The position numbers were made by a program, and so were the translations under genes. This document shows, in pieces, positions 7,306 to 16,744 of a stretch of 64,000 nucleotides of DNA (position 1 is its first letter; the number at the start of each line of letters is the position of its first letter). The DNA lies in NCBI RefSeq assembly GCF_035818635.1, contig NZ_JAYLLH010000010.1:1-64000 (forward strand). The letters are read 5' to 3'. A model generated the notes under the pieces. That model worked only from the letters and a program-made list of their open reading frames with translations. It searched no databases and was not told where the DNA came from. The stretch is from Mesobacterium_A hydrothermale. Lineage in GTDB: Bacteria; Pseudomonadota; Alphaproteobacteria; Rhodobacterales; Rhodobacteraceae.

Positions 7306-7749
7306 ATGAGCGACCTTCTGCAACCCGGACAGCTTCTGGCGCGTGGCGTATCCCGCCACCTGGCCAGCCATGGCTTCGTCTCGGTTGAGGAATTTGTGCC
7401 GGACCGGGGCCTGCGTGTCGACGTGATGGGGTTGGGGCCAAAGGGCGAAATCTGGGTGGTGGAATGCAAGTCCTCGCGCGCCGATTTCATGGGCGACGCG
7501 AAGTGGAAGGGGTACCTTGACTGGTGTGACAGGTATTTCTGGGCCGTCGACCAGGATTTCCCGACCGAACTGTTGCCAGCAGAAACCGGCCTGATCATCG
7601 CCGATGCCTATGACGCGGAAATCCTGCGCATGGCCCCCGAAGCCAAGCTGCCCGCAGCGCGGCGCAAGGTTCTGATCCAGAAATTCGCCACCCATGCCGC
7701 GCGCCGCCTGCAGGCGCTGCGCGACCCCGACGCGGTGATCTGGGGCTAA
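7306..7749 (+). CDS. mmcB: MmcB family DNA repair protein
   Basis: The 147-residue protein belongs to the MmcB (DUF2083-like, PF06319) family of alphaproteobacteria, in which Caulobacter MmcB belongs to the LexA-controlled response. The core has a restriction-endonuclease-like fold pattern: RVDVMGLGPKGEIWVVECKS gives D...E-x-K, followed by DFMGDAKWKGYLDWCDRYFWAV. The ATG at 7306 was chosen because upstream codons run into the RNA locus and this start matches the family. It ends by overlapping the convergent gene at 7746-7749 by a few bases. Confidence 0.85.
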   Translation: MSDLLQPGQLLARGVSRHLASHGFVSVEEFVPDRGLRVDVMGLGPKGEIWVVECKSSRADFMGDAKWKGYLDWCDRYFWAVDQDFPTELLPAETGLIIADAYDAEILRMAPEAKLPAARRKVLIQKFATHAARRLQALRDPDAVIWG

Positions 7750-7946
7750 CGCTTGCCCTTGGGCTTCATTTTTTGCGCAGTCTTGGCTGCGGCAAGGATT
7801 TCCTCGGCGATTTCCTCGGCTTCGTCAGGCTCAAAATCCATCGGCACTTCGAACGTCTCGGAAACCACGAAAAGCCGCACCATGCCCTGATCGGTTGGCC
7901 CGATCTGAAGATTTGCCTCGATGTCGCGTTCGTCGTTGATACCCAT
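7746..7946 (-). CDS. DUF6324-type small acidic protein
   Basis: The protein has 66 residues, from ATG at 7946 preceded by GAGGACAGC. It carries ANLQIGPTDQGMVRLFVV, EVPMDFEPDEAEEIAEEI and a basic KPKGKR end. This matches a short family widespread in Rhodobacteraceae (annotated DUF6324) with no known function. It converges on mmcB. Confidence 0.65.
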   Translation of the reverse strand: MGINDERDIEANLQIGPTDQGMVRLFVVSETFEVPMDFEPDEAEEIAEEILAAAKTAQKMKPKGKR

Positions 7947-8091
7947 GCTGTCCTCTGTGTGCCTGTCGGCCTTGAAACGCGGCAGATGGTGACGGCAGAG
8001 CGTGACAGATGTCAATGTCAGTCACGGTGTTTCGGCGGCAGTTTGGCAAAAGCACCGCCGAAACTCAGCAACTTGCCGGGGGTGCCTGCGG

Positions 8092-11000
8092 TCACAGGAT
8101 CATGTCACTGTCGATCATGCCAAGGTTGGCCCCGACAAACAGAACGCTTACGCCCTGATCGGTGAAGGAAACATTGCCGCCCACCTGCGTCATATGGGCC
8201 AGCGCATCGGCGGCGTCGGTATACCCAAAGCCACGGAAATCCAGACTGTCCCATGCCTCGAGATCCAGAACCCAGTTCTGCCCACCGTCGGACTGGTCAA
8301 AGACGAAGGTGTCGCTCATCAGGCCGCCGGTCAGGGTATTCGCCCCTTCGCCGCCGTTCAGAACGTCATCGGTGCCATGGCCACGCATCCATGCCTCGAG
8401 CGGAGCCGCTGTGGCGGCCACGAATTCCCCGCTTTGCGCAAAGCCCTTGACCACCTCGGCCCGGGTCATGCCGCTGTCGATACGCCCCAACCAATCGGCA
8501 AGCCCGCCGGCATCCGCCGCACGGCCCAGCACGTTTTGATAGAGCAGGTTGACAAAGCCTTCATTGCTGAGCGCGCCATAGGTGTTCTGGAATTCCGTGC
8601 TGTTGGTGAACCCGGTGATCGCGTTGAGGAACGGGGTGCCAGACCCAAGCCGCGCCACCCAGTCCATGAAGCCCCCCAGATCCGGCGCGCGGTTCAACGT
8701 CGCCTGATACAGGCGATAGACATCATCGGACCACACACTGTCGGTATGGGCCAGCGCAAAGGTTGCCGCCGCATCCCGCGTCGCATTGATGAATTCCGTG
8801 CTGTCCGAGAACCCGACAACAACATCCGCGCGCGTCGCCCCGTTCGCCAGTGTCGTCAACCACCCCTGCAAACCGCCGGGATCAGAGGCCCGCCCAAGGA
8901 CGTTTTGGTACAGCAACTCGACGAATTGCGCATTGTCGAGCGCGCCATAGATCGACTGAAACTCTGCCGAGTTGACGAACCCTGCCGCGGCGGCCGAGAC
9001 TTCGATCGCACCTTCAAAGATCTTCTGGGTCCAGTCTTGATGGCCGCCGTGATCGGGTTCGCGGCCCAGCGTCGCCTGATACAGCCGATAGACCTGCGCC
9101 GACGCAACCGGGGTAAAGGCCACCTTGATCCCGTCGCCATACAGAAAATCGTTGCCCGCTCCGCCGTCGATCAGGTCGCTGCCCGCCTGTCCGTTCAGTC
9201 GATCCCCACCCGCGCCACCGATCAGCGTGTCGTCGCCGGCCGCGCCCGACAGCGTGTCGGCGTTGTCGCCCCCCAACAGCAGGTCATCACCCGAGGTCCC
9301 GGTTTCGGACAGAGCGCCGCCGCCGGATGTCCGGCCCAACGCACCGGATGGGCCCGACGGCGTCGGGTCCAGCGCGATTGTCCGGTCAGAGAACACCACT
9401 TCTTCGATCCCACGCAGGATCACGGCACCCTCGACATCTGCAACAACGCCCCCTGTCCCGTCATCGACAAGACTTGTGATCACATAGTGGTCGCCGTCGC
9501 GGACAAGCGTGAAATCGGCGCTGGTTTTGGAAGCTGACGCGCCGTCCGTCAGGTCGAGCCTGTCGAAGCCTGCACCGCCATCAATAACGTAATCCACTTG
9601 CGGCAAAGAAAAGTAGAGGTCGGTTGCGATCGCATATCGCGGATAGAAATAGATGGTATCGTCGCCGCTTTCGGCATGAAGCAAGATCTCTGTCGTATCC
9701 AGCTCCTGGTTGTCGTTCAGCACCTGACCCGCCAGTTGAACATCGTACAGCAACACGTCACTGAATCGGCTGCCGATCACCTTTTGCGGGGTATAGGTGC
9801 TTTGGGTCGGCCGCACGACATTCTGTGTACTGCTGATCCCGTGCGACAGTCCGGAATAGTCCAGCGTGTCGCTGCCACTGCCATAGGTCAGCGTGCGCAG
9901 CGGCACTTCGTTGCTGGACCCCAGTGTATGGATCACGAAGTGATCGTCACCCGCACCGCCGTCCCAGACATCATTGTCGATGCCATAGACCAGCTCCCCG
10001 GCCAAGCCGGTCTCATCGTCCTGGAAAAAAATGTCGTTTCCGTCGCGGCCCATGATCGTATCGGCCCCGCCAGAGCCAAGGAACACATCCAATTCATTGG
10101 TGCCAACGATATAGTCGTTGCCCGGCGTGGAAACTGATCGGTCGGGCAGATCGAGCGTGAACACGGTGCCCATCAGGTCGATATTGCCAGCGCCGTTGCG
10201 CCCGCTGTCAACCGACCAGCCGATAAACGCCCGGCCATCGGCCCCGACCGTGACAAACGGCGGTGCCAGTTCGGTGCCGACAAGTCCCGTTGCCACGTCC
10301 ATCCGATCCGTCAGCAATGCGCCGTCACTGCCGATAACCTGCGCAAACAGCGAAATTTCCGGGGCGGCGGAAGTACCGCCAGTGTTCTGCGCCCAGACCA
10401 GCAGCAGATCGCCGTCTGCGGTTGCCGCCGCCGCAGCCGCCGGCAACTGGTTCTGGGCCGGACGGAACCCGGCATCAACCGGCAGGACTTCAACCGTCTT
10501 GGTTTTGACCAAGCCAAATTGCGGTACGGGCCGAGATGTCTGATCGAAGTCGGGGAAATTGTTGTTCAACAGATAGTTGTACTCGCGGACTTCCCAGAAC
10601 TCCACTTCAAGGCGCAGCTTGTCGAAGATTGACCCGGTCCCGCGCGAATCCACCGTTGCAATCACGCCATCGCGCAAAACAGTTGCCGCATCTTCCCGAA
10701 AGCCCAGGGCGTCTGCGCCCCGAAAGGAGTTCGACGGGACAGTGATTTCCAGCGTCGGCGAGGTACCCGGAATTTCATAGGTGAACAGGTTCAGATCAAA
10801 GGTTCCGCCTGATCCCGATGTCAGTTCAGGGCCGACAAAGGTGAACAGATCGTTGCCAAGCGGCAGAAGGTTTGCGTCCTCGCCCCCGATTGCGCCAAAG
10901 ACGGTGCGAAATTGCGGACCAACCGCCGTACCGCTGGCATCGAACCGCTGTCCATTCCAGTAGTTGTCGACGAAAGAGTCGTCTTCCCAGACTGCGATGA

Positions 11001-11448
11001 ATCCGCCGTCTGATACTGGCGCGACAACCGGAAGGCGCTGATCGTCGGCTTGATCGGTGCCCAGCAGGATTTCCTGAGACACCGGTGTGCCATCGGGTTG
11101 GATCACGATGGCACGGGCGTCGACTTCTCCGTCAAGGCCAGGGCCGTCGGTCCAGGCGACGACAAGGTTCCCGTTGGCCAAAACGGTCACGTCCGGGTCT
11201 GACTGGAACCCGTCGGTCGTAACGTTGATCTGGTAGACTGCACCGGCGGCGCTGCCGTCCGCATTGAACTGGCGTCCGAAAATGGCCTGGCTGTCCGTGT
11301 CGGTCGCCCCGTCCACGGGGAGCAACGAACTGACAAGCTGGGTCCAGACGGCGACGTAGCCGCCACCGGGAAGTGCAACCACTTCACCGAAGTTGCTGCC
11401 GACGCCCACGGGGGCAAGCAGGTCTGCGGGCTGGCTGGAAATCAGCAT
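8092..11448 (-). CDS. Large RTX calcium-binding protein with DUF4214 repeats
   Basis: The protein has 1,118 residues from ATG at 11448, with GGAGG four bases upstream; an in-frame ATG at 11466 precedes that ribosome site. The N-terminal 440 residues contain beta-propeller-like repeats (GGYVAVWTQ, NLVVAWTDG, GGFIAVWEDD). RTX calcium-binding nonapeptides follow at about 443-480 and 713-773 (GGAGGDRLNGQAGSD). Three to four DUF4214 units lie at 780-1020 (VYRLYQATLGREPD, LLYQNVLGRA), then a last RTX block (GGEGANTLTGG). There is no signal peptide, and the C-terminus (SFTDQGVSVLFVGAN...) suits type I secretion. No transporter genes are adjacent. It is probably a surface or extracellular protein. 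Confidence 0.88.
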   Translation of the reverse strand: MLISSQPADLLAPVGVGSNFGEVVALPGGGYVAVWTQLVSSLLPVDGATDTDSQAIFGRQFNADGSAAGAVYQINVTTDGFQSDPDVTVLANGNLVVAWTDGPGLDGEVDARAIVIQPDGTPVSQEILLGTDQADDQRLPVVAPVSDGGFIAVWEDDSFVDNYWNGQRFDASGTAVGPQFRTVFGAIGGEDANLLPLGNDLFTFVGPELTSGSGGTFDLNLFTYEIPGTSPTLEITVPSNSFRGADALGFREDAATVLRDGVIATVDSRGTGSIFDKLRLEVEFWEVREYNYLLNNNFPDFDQTSRPVPQFGLVKTKTVEVLPVDAGFRPAQNQLPAAAAAATADGDLLLVWAQNTGGTSAAPEISLFAQVIGSDGALLTDRMDVATGLVGTELAPPFVTVGADGRAFIGWSVDSGRNGAGNIDLMGTVFTLDLPDRSVSTPGNDYIVGTNELDVFLGSGGADTIMGRDGNDIFFQDDETGLAGELVYGIDNDVWDGGAGDDHFVIHTLGSSNEVPLRTLTYGSGSDTLDYSGLSHGISSTQNVVRPTQSTYTPQKVIGSRFSDVLLYDVQLAGQVLNDNQELDTTEILLHAESGDDTIYFYPRYAIATDLYFSLPQVDYVIDGGAGFDRLDLTDGASASKTSADFTLVRDGDHYVITSLVDDGTGGVVADVEGAVILRGIEEVVFSDRTIALDPTPSGPSGALGRTSGGGALSETGTSGDDLLLGGDNADTLSGAAGDDTLIGGAGGDRLNGQAGSDLIDGGAGNDFLYGDGIKVAFTPVASAQVYRLYQATLGREPDHGGHQDWTQKIFEGAIEVSAAAAGFVNSAEFQSIYGALDNAQFVELLYQNVLGRASDPGGLQGWLTTLANGATRADVVVGFSDSTEFINATRDAAATFALAHTDSVWSDDVYRLYQATLNRAPDLGGFMDWVARLGSGTPFLNAITGFTNSTEFQNTYGALSNEGFVNLLYQNVLGRAADAGGLADWLGRIDSGMTRAEVVKGFAQSGEFVAATAAPLEAWMRGHGTDDVLNGGEGANTLTGGLMSDTFVFDQSDGGQNWVLDLEAWDSLDFRGFGYTDAADALAHMTQVGGNVSFTDQGVSVLFVGANLGMIDSDMIL

Positions 11449-11489
11449 GATGCCTCCAATCTTCATAAAAATAGATGCGAGAAGCCTAA

Positions 11490-12446
11490 GATCGGTGCGA
11501 TTTCCCTGTCAATATTGACTGGCGCGCCGGAGCAGGATTTGCGCCGCCATGCCAAGCCAATAAGCCGAAAATCCCTGATCTGGACATAATGCCACAGGCC
11601 CCGCGCCGAATGGGTTTCCTCGACAGGTGGCAAAGCGTCAAACACAGGATTGCCACCCCCGAAGAACGGCCGCTGCTGGCTGTGGTCCCGTTCCCCCTAG
11701 CTGCGCAGGAAGGTCGCCGCAGCCAGCGACGGCACCTGCGCCAACACGTACCGCCGCACCAGCCAGTCAAGCCGGGCACCTCGGGGCAAGAATCGGACTT
11801 TCGCTGCCGGACGATGCCGCAATAAGGGCCCCGAAGGGCAAGCTGTCCGGCGGACCATGCGGCACGAAAATCAGCGTGCGCTTCTTTTGCAGACTGTCCT
11901 CGAACGGAGCGATCAGCAACCGGTACGACAGATTTCATGTTTCGCGTTCCCAAGGGTATCGGCATTGGCGTCGAAACAGGCCAAATAATCAGAGGCAATC
12001 GGCAAGGTCAGAAATGCCTCGGACAGCACTGGGTCGTCAAACAGCCGAGCCGTGGGCAGCACCGGGAAGGCAGAAAGATCCAGCCTTCCGGCACAGACAG
12101 GCACCAGACGCGCTGCCAATTCGTCGGCAAGCGAGGCGGCCAGCGCCTCGACATCGCCCGACTCGCGCCGCGCGAAACTCACCAGTTTGCACAGGCGGGC
12201 GAAATCCTGATCCGAGGTCGCGATCTGATGGATACCTATCAGCTCTGGCGCCCGCCTGGACAGATCACCCGCCGCTTCGATCTCGCCTGCGTAGTCCTTG
12301 GCCTCACCATCTCGACAACGCACCTGCGCTTCAGGTCGTTCAGCGTGATCGACTCGGACGACTCAGAACCCCGGCCGAAGGATGGACAGGCGCGCGCAAA
12401 CGACCACTCGCCTTGGGGCAAGCGTTTCACTTTGACAACGTGATAG
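11490..12446 (-). pseudogene. CHAT-domain protein pseudogene
   Basis: Conserved pieces of one protein lie in order on the minus strand but in shifting frames. They are GEWSFARACPSFGRG (near 12420), APELIGIHQIATSDQDFA (near 12250), LLIAPFEDSLQKKRTLIFVP then HGPPDSLPFGALI (11920-11820), GARLDWLVRRYVLAQVPSLA (near 11750), and FGGGNPVFDALPPVEETHSA near 11640. The order 'P...K..L.FVPHGPL..LPF.AL' then 'YVL...PSL' then 'G.PVFD' is that of CHAT caspase-like domains. At least three frameshifts or stops separate the pieces, so no full protein is made. It lies between tRNA-Thr and the RTX gene. Confidence 0.62.
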
Positions 12447-12453
12447 GCTGAAT

Positions 12454-12529
12454 TGGTGCCGGCAGAGGGACTTGAACCCCCGACCCCGAGATTACAAATC
12501 ACGTGCTCTACCAGCTGAGCTATACCGGC
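12454..12529 (-). tRNA. tRNA-Thr (UGU)
   Basis: The reverse strand gives a 76-nt tRNA with CCA encoded. The acceptor GCCGGTA pairs with TGCCGGC, the D arm is GCTCAGCTGGTAGAGC, the anticodon loop TTTGTAA gives UGU, and the T arm is GGGGGTTCAAGTCCCTC. Confidence 0.96.
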
Positions 12530-12540
12530 GTGGTGAAGGC

Positions 12541-12569
12541 GTCTTAGCAGCGGGTTTCGGCATCGGCAA
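12541..12569 (-). promoter_or_regulatory. Promoter of tRNA-Thr
   Basis: On the minus strand TTGCCG (12564-12569) and TAAGAC (12541-12546) are 17 bases apart and sit 12 bases upstream of the tRNA 5' end. Confidence 0.5.
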
Positions 12570-12668
12570 GCGCCTGAAGGCGCTGCATCGTCACGAACTC
12601 TCCTTAAAAAATGCTGATTTGCGTGACACATTGGCGAGAACGAGCAAAAGCAAAGACAGGCCAGCCCC

Positions 12669-13550
12669 ATGCGGATCGCGATTCACGCAGGCGCACATTG
12701 CACCGACGACGACAGATTGCTGAAGGCGCTTCTGCGCAATGCCGACGGCTTGCGCGGTCGGGCGGTGTCGATTCCCGGCCCCGGTCGCTATCGCGGGTTG
12801 CTCAGCGACGCGCTGAACAAGCTGGGTGATGCCACCCCCGCGCCGGATTCGCGCGAGATTCTATTGGAACGCATCCTGTCGGAAGACGCGGACATGGTCG
12901 ACCGCATGGTTCTGAGCCACGAAAACCTGTTCTGCGTCCCAAAGCTCATGCTGTCCGGCGGCGTTCTGTACCGCAAGGCCGAAAGCCGCCTTGCAGCGCT
13001 GGCGCGGCTGTTTCCGGGGGACGAACTTGAACTCTACCTTGGCCTGCGAAACCCTGCGACGCTGCTGCCAACCTGCTTCGGGTCTGCCCCCGGCGGCAGT
13101 TTCGAGGAATTTCTCGGCGGGATGGACCCATTGCAGTTCCGTTGGTCCCATCTGATTGCCGGGCTGCGCAAAACGCTTCCCGATATGCCGATCACCATCT
13201 GGTGCAACGAAGACACCCCTCTGATCTGGGGAGAGGTCATTCGCGCGCTGGCCGGGCTTGAGTCGGGGGCCAAGATCGTGGGTGCGTTCGATCTCCTTTC
13301 GGAAATCATGGACAGCGAAGGGATGCGCCGGTTCCGGGCCTATCTTGCCGAACACCCCACCATCAACGAGGCGCAGAAACGCCGGGTCATGATGGCCTTC
13401 CTCGACAAATACGCGCTGGACGAAGAACTGGAAGAGGTGCTGGACCTGCCCGGCTGGGACGAAGCCTATGTCGACCGGTTGACCGCGATCTATGACGCCG
13501 ATGTCGATGCGATGGCCGCCATGCTCGGAGTGCGCTTGATCGGGGCCTGA
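12669..13550 (+). CDS. Conserved hypothetical protein (293 aa)
   Basis: The protein starts MRIAIHAGAHCTDDDRLLKA, a pattern like the beginning of nucleotide-binding or sulfotransferase-type folds, but no P-loop glycine motif follows. Other marked segments are LELYLGLRNPATLLPTCF and LPDMPITIWCNEDTPLIWGE. The acidic C-terminal half has no membrane helices. I know similar proteins only as unassigned roseobacter proteins. GACAGGCCAGCCCC precedes the ATG, so the ribosome site is weak. Confidence 0.65.
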   Translation: MRIAIHAGAHCTDDDRLLKALLRNADGLRGRAVSIPGPGRYRGLLSDALNKLGDATPAPDSREILLERILSEDADMVDRMVLSHENLFCVPKLMLSGGVLYRKAESRLAALARLFPGDELELYLGLRNPATLLPTCFGSAPGGSFEEFLGGMDPLQFRWSHLIAGLRKTLPDMPITIWCNEDTPLIWGEVIRALAGLESGAKIVGAFDLLSEIMDSEGMRRFRAYLAEHPTINEAQKRRVMMAFLDKYALDEELEEVLDLPGWDEAYVDRLTAIYDADVDAMAAMLGVRLIGA

Positions 13551-13629
13551 CCGCGCCCGCATCCTAAAACGACGCGGCCCCGTCGCATCCGTCATTGACC
13601 AAGGGCGATTGCGCGCCGCAACTGGTCGC

Positions 13630-14853
13630 ATGCGCCTCTTGATTTCCTTCGCCGCCCTGTTCCTTTCGGTCATCCTGCTTCAGCTCAGTTCCGGGGGGGT
13701 CGGCCCGCTCGATGCATTGTCGGGTTTCGCGCTGGGGTTCACGACGACCCAGATCGGTCTGTTGGGGTCGGCACATTTCGTGGGCTTTTTCATCGGGTGC
13801 TGGTGGGCGCCGCGCCTGATGGGCAGCGTTGGCCATTCGCGCGCCTTTGCCGCGTTTGCCGCGACGGGCGCGATTGGGTTGTTGGCGCATATGCTGATCC
13901 TTGATCCCTATGCCTGGGCGCTGATGCGTGTGGCGTCGGGCCTGTGCGTGGCCGGATGCTATACCGTGGTCGAGGCGTGGTTGCAGGCCAAGGTCACCAA
14001 CGAAACCCGGGGCCGCACCATGGGTGTCTACCGTGTGGTCGATATGGGGGCATCCTTGGTGGCGCAGCTGGTGATTTCGGTTCTCGAACCGGCGGATTAC
14101 GTTTCCTACAACATCCTCGCGCTGCTGTGCTGTGCCACCGTGATCCCGCTGACCCTGACCCGGGTCGAACAGCCCAGCACCCCCAACGCCCCACGGTTGC
14201 GCCCCCGCCTTGCGGTGGACCGGTCACCACTGGCCGCCGCCGGGGTCGTCGTGGCCGCGCTGTCCTCGGCCTCGTTCCGGATGGTCGGCCCGGTCTATGG
14301 CGAAGGCGTAGGCCTGCAAACCGATCAGATCGCGTTTTTCCTGGCCGCCTTTGTTGGCGGCGGCGCGCTGGCGCAATATCCCGTCGGCTGGCTGGCTGAC
14401 AAGTTCGACCGCCGCTGGGTTCTGATCTGGCTATCGCTGGCCGCGATCGCCGCCAGCGTCGGGATCGCGATGATCACCGGGCTGGGGACTCTTGGGGTGA
14501 TGATTTCCGCCGCCGTGTTCGGGCTGACAACCTTTCCGATCTATTCGGTTGCGGCAGCCCACGCGCATGACTTTGCCGAACCTCATGAACGGGTCGAACT
14601 GTCGGCGGCGCTGATGTTCTGGTTCGCGGTGGGGGCCATCGCCGCCCCCTATGTCGCGTCGTCGCTGATCGGCCTGTTCGGCCCGCCGGCCATGTTCCTG
14701 CTGATTGCGGCAGGGCACGCGGTGCTGGTCGTTTTTGGCCTGATCCGGATGCGCGCCCGCCCGGCGGCGATCAAGCGCACGCCCTATGTCTATTCGCCGC
14801 GCACGTCGTTCATGATCGGGCGTTTGCTGAAAGGGTCGCGCGACCGCGACTGA
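13630..14853 (+). CDS. MFS transporter (YcaD-like)
   Basis: This 407-residue major facilitator protein has twelve hydrophobic helices. The order LLISFAALFLSVILLQLSSG, LGFTTTQIGLLGSAHFVGFF and a charged linker of the 'A..K.....RGR.MGVYRV' type resembles the YcaD group, whose substrate is unknown. The ATG at 13630 is chosen over a TTG at 13609 because it lies directly before the first helix. The gene ends 123 bases before metG and may share its transcript. Confidence 0.85.
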   Translation: MRLLISFAALFLSVILLQLSSGGVGPLDALSGFALGFTTTQIGLLGSAHFVGFFIGCWWAPRLMGSVGHSRAFAAFAATGAIGLLAHMLILDPYAWALMRVASGLCVAGCYTVVEAWLQAKVTNETRGRTMGVYRVVDMGASLVAQLVISVLEPADYVSYNILALLCCATVIPLTLTRVEQPSTPNAPRLRPRLAVDRSPLAAAGVVVAALSSASFRMVGPVYGEGVGLQTDQIAFFLAAFVGGGALAQYPVGWLADKFDRRWVLIWLSLAAIAASVGIAMITGLGTLGVMISAAVFGLTTFPIYSVAAAHAHDFAEPHERVELSAALMFWFAVGAIAAPYVASSLIGLFGPPAMFLLIAAGHAVLVVFGLIRMRARPAAIKRTPYVYSPRTSFMIGRLLKGSRDRD

Positions 14854-14976
14854 TCCCGACGAGCATTCCCGGTGTCCCGGGCGCGCAAGGCGGCAAAGGC
14901 CGCCCTTCCCCGCTGGCAACCGCGCACAACATCGGCTAAGGGGGGCAACGACCCGCGCGCAAGACGGATACACCAC

Positions 14977-16689
14977 ATGACCCGCCACCTGATCACTTCG
15001 GCCATTCCCTACATCAACGGCATCAAGCACCTGGGGAACCTTGTCGGCAGCCAGTTGCCCGCTGACCTGTTCGCCCGCTACCAGCGTGCGCGGGGGCGCG
15101 AGGTCCTGTTCCTGTGCGCCACAGATGAACACGGCACCCCAGCAGAACTGGCCGCGGCCAAGGCCGGTCAGCCGGTGGCTGAATACTGCGCCGAGATGCA
15201 CACGGTTCAGTCGAAGATCGCTGAAGGCTTCCGTCTGTCGTTCGACCATTTCGGCCGGTCCTCCAGCCCGCAGAACCACAAGCTGACCCAGCATTTCGCA
15301 GGCCAGCTGAACGCCAACGGGCTGATCCGTGAAGTCACGGAACAGCAGATGTATTCCAAGGCCGATGGCCGGTTCCTGCCCGACCGCTATATCGAAGGCA
15401 CCTGCCCAAACTGCGGTTTCGACAGCGCCCGTGGCGACCAATGCGACAACTGCACCAAGCAGCTGGACCCGGTCGACCTGATCAACCCGCATTCGACAAT
15501 TTCCGGGTCCACCGATCTTGAACTGCGCGAAACCAAGCACCTGTACCTGTGCCAGTCCAAGATGAAGGACCAGCTTGAGGCCTGGATCGACAGCAAGACC
15601 GACTGGCCGATCCTGACCACCTCGATCGCCAAGAAATGGCTGAACGACGGCGACGGCCTGCAGGACCGCGGGATCACCCGCGATCTGGACTGGGGCGTGC
15701 CGGTCAAGGATGGCGACAAGGACTGGCCCGGGATGGAAGGCAAGGTCTTCTACGTCTGGTTCGATGCCCCCATCGAATACATTGCCTGCGGCGCCGAATG
15801 GGTCGAATCCGGCAAGGGTGACAACTGGGAACGCTGGTGGCGCACCGACAAGGGCGCCGACGACGTGCGCTATACCCAGTTCATGGGCAAGGACAACGTG
15901 CCGTTCCACACCCTGTCTTTCCCGGTCACGATCCTTGGCTCGGGCGAGCCGTGGAAACTGGTGGATTACATCAAGTCGTTCAACTACCTGAACTATGACG
16001 GCGGCCAGTTCAGCACCTCTCGCGGGCGCGGCGTCTTCATGGATCAGGCGCTGGAAATCCTGCCGGCGGATTATTGGCGCTGGTGGCTGTTGTCCCACGC
16101 GCCGGAATCGTCGGACAGCGAATTCACCTGGGAAAACTTCCAGAGCAGCGTGAACAAGGATCTGGCCGACGTGCTGGGCAACTTTGCCAGCCGCGTGACG
16201 AAATTCTGCCGGTCCAAATTCGGCGAAGTCGTACCCGACGGCGGTGCCATGACCGAGCGCGAAACCGCACTGATCGCCGCGCTGACAGAGCGTGTTCGCG
16301 CCTACGAGACCCAGATGGAGGCGATCGAGGTCCGCAAGTCGGCACAGGAACTGCGCGCGATCTGGGTGCTGGGCAACGAATACCTGCAAGAGGTGGCGCC
16401 ATGGTCGACGATCAAGACCGACCCGGACCAGGCCGCCATGCAGATCCGCCTGGCGCTGAACCTGATCCGGCTTTACGCCGTACTGTCGTCGCCTTTCATC
16501 CCCGATGCCAGCGCCGATCTTATGGCCGCGATGCGGACCGACAACACCGACTGGCCCACGGACGTTGCCGCCGCGCTGGAACTGCTGCCCGCAGGCCATG
16601 TCTTTGACGTGCCCGAGGTGACCTTCCGCAAGATCACCGATGCCGAACGCGAGGACTGGCAGCAACGTTTTGCAGGGGTGCGCACCTAA
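14977..16689 (+). CDS. metG: Methionine-tRNA ligase
   Basis: The 570-residue class I synthetase charges initiator and elongator tRNA-Met. The HIGH-type motif is HLGN in AIPYINGIKHLGNL. The zinc knuckle has four cysteines (CPNCG...CDNC near residues 137-155). The connective WFDAPIEYI segment and the anticodon-binding helices (WWLLSHAPESSDSEF) are present. The KMSKS loop is replaced by QFSTSRGRG; KFSTS-like forms are usual in this MetG subgroup. There is no C-terminal dimerisation domain. A strong terminator follows the stop. Confidence 0.96.
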   Translation: MTRHLITSAIPYINGIKHLGNLVGSQLPADLFARYQRARGREVLFLCATDEHGTPAELAAAKAGQPVAEYCAEMHTVQSKIAEGFRLSFDHFGRSSSPQNHKLTQHFAGQLNANGLIREVTEQQMYSKADGRFLPDRYIEGTCPNCGFDSARGDQCDNCTKQLDPVDLINPHSTISGSTDLELRETKHLYLCQSKMKDQLEAWIDSKTDWPILTTSIAKKWLNDGDGLQDRGITRDLDWGVPVKDGDKDWPGMEGKVFYVWFDAPIEYIACGAEWVESGKGDNWERWWRTDKGADDVRYTQFMGKDNVPFHTLSFPVTILGSGEPWKLVDYIKSFNYLNYDGGQFSTSRGRGVFMDQALEILPADYWRWWLLSHAPESSDSEFTWENFQSSVNKDLADVLGNFASRVTKFCRSKFGEVVPDGGAMTERETALIAALTERVRAYETQMEAIEVRKSAQELRAIWVLGNEYLQEVAPWSTIKTDPDQAAMQIRLALNLIRLYAVLSSPFIPDASADLMAAMRTDNTDWPTDVAAALELLPAGHVFDVPEVTFRKITDAEREDWQQRFAGVRT

Positions 16690-16709
16690 AGCCCGCCGAG
16701 TAACAATTC

Positions 16710-16742
16710 AAAACGCGCCGTTCCGGGAAACGGCGCGTTTTA
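16710..16742. terminator. Intrinsic terminator between metG and the convergent M24 gene
   Basis: A 12-base stem, AAACGCGCCGTT against AACGGCGCGTTT, with T-rich ends on both strands serves both convergent genes. Confidence 0.85.
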
Positions 16743-16744
16743 AG

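Noticed and set aside
8002..9537. 511-codon open frame opposite the RTX gene
   Set aside because: The RTX/DUF4214 repeats in the minus strand are unmistakable; the + strand frame only mirrors their repeats.
12239..12670. Open frame of 143 codons on the minus strand
   Set aside because: It reads straight through tRNA-Thr. Only the part downstream of the tRNA resembles the CHAT pseudogene N-terminus.
14431..16665. 744-codon open frame opposite metG
   Set aside because: This is an antisense shadow of a highly conserved synthetase in GC-rich DNA.
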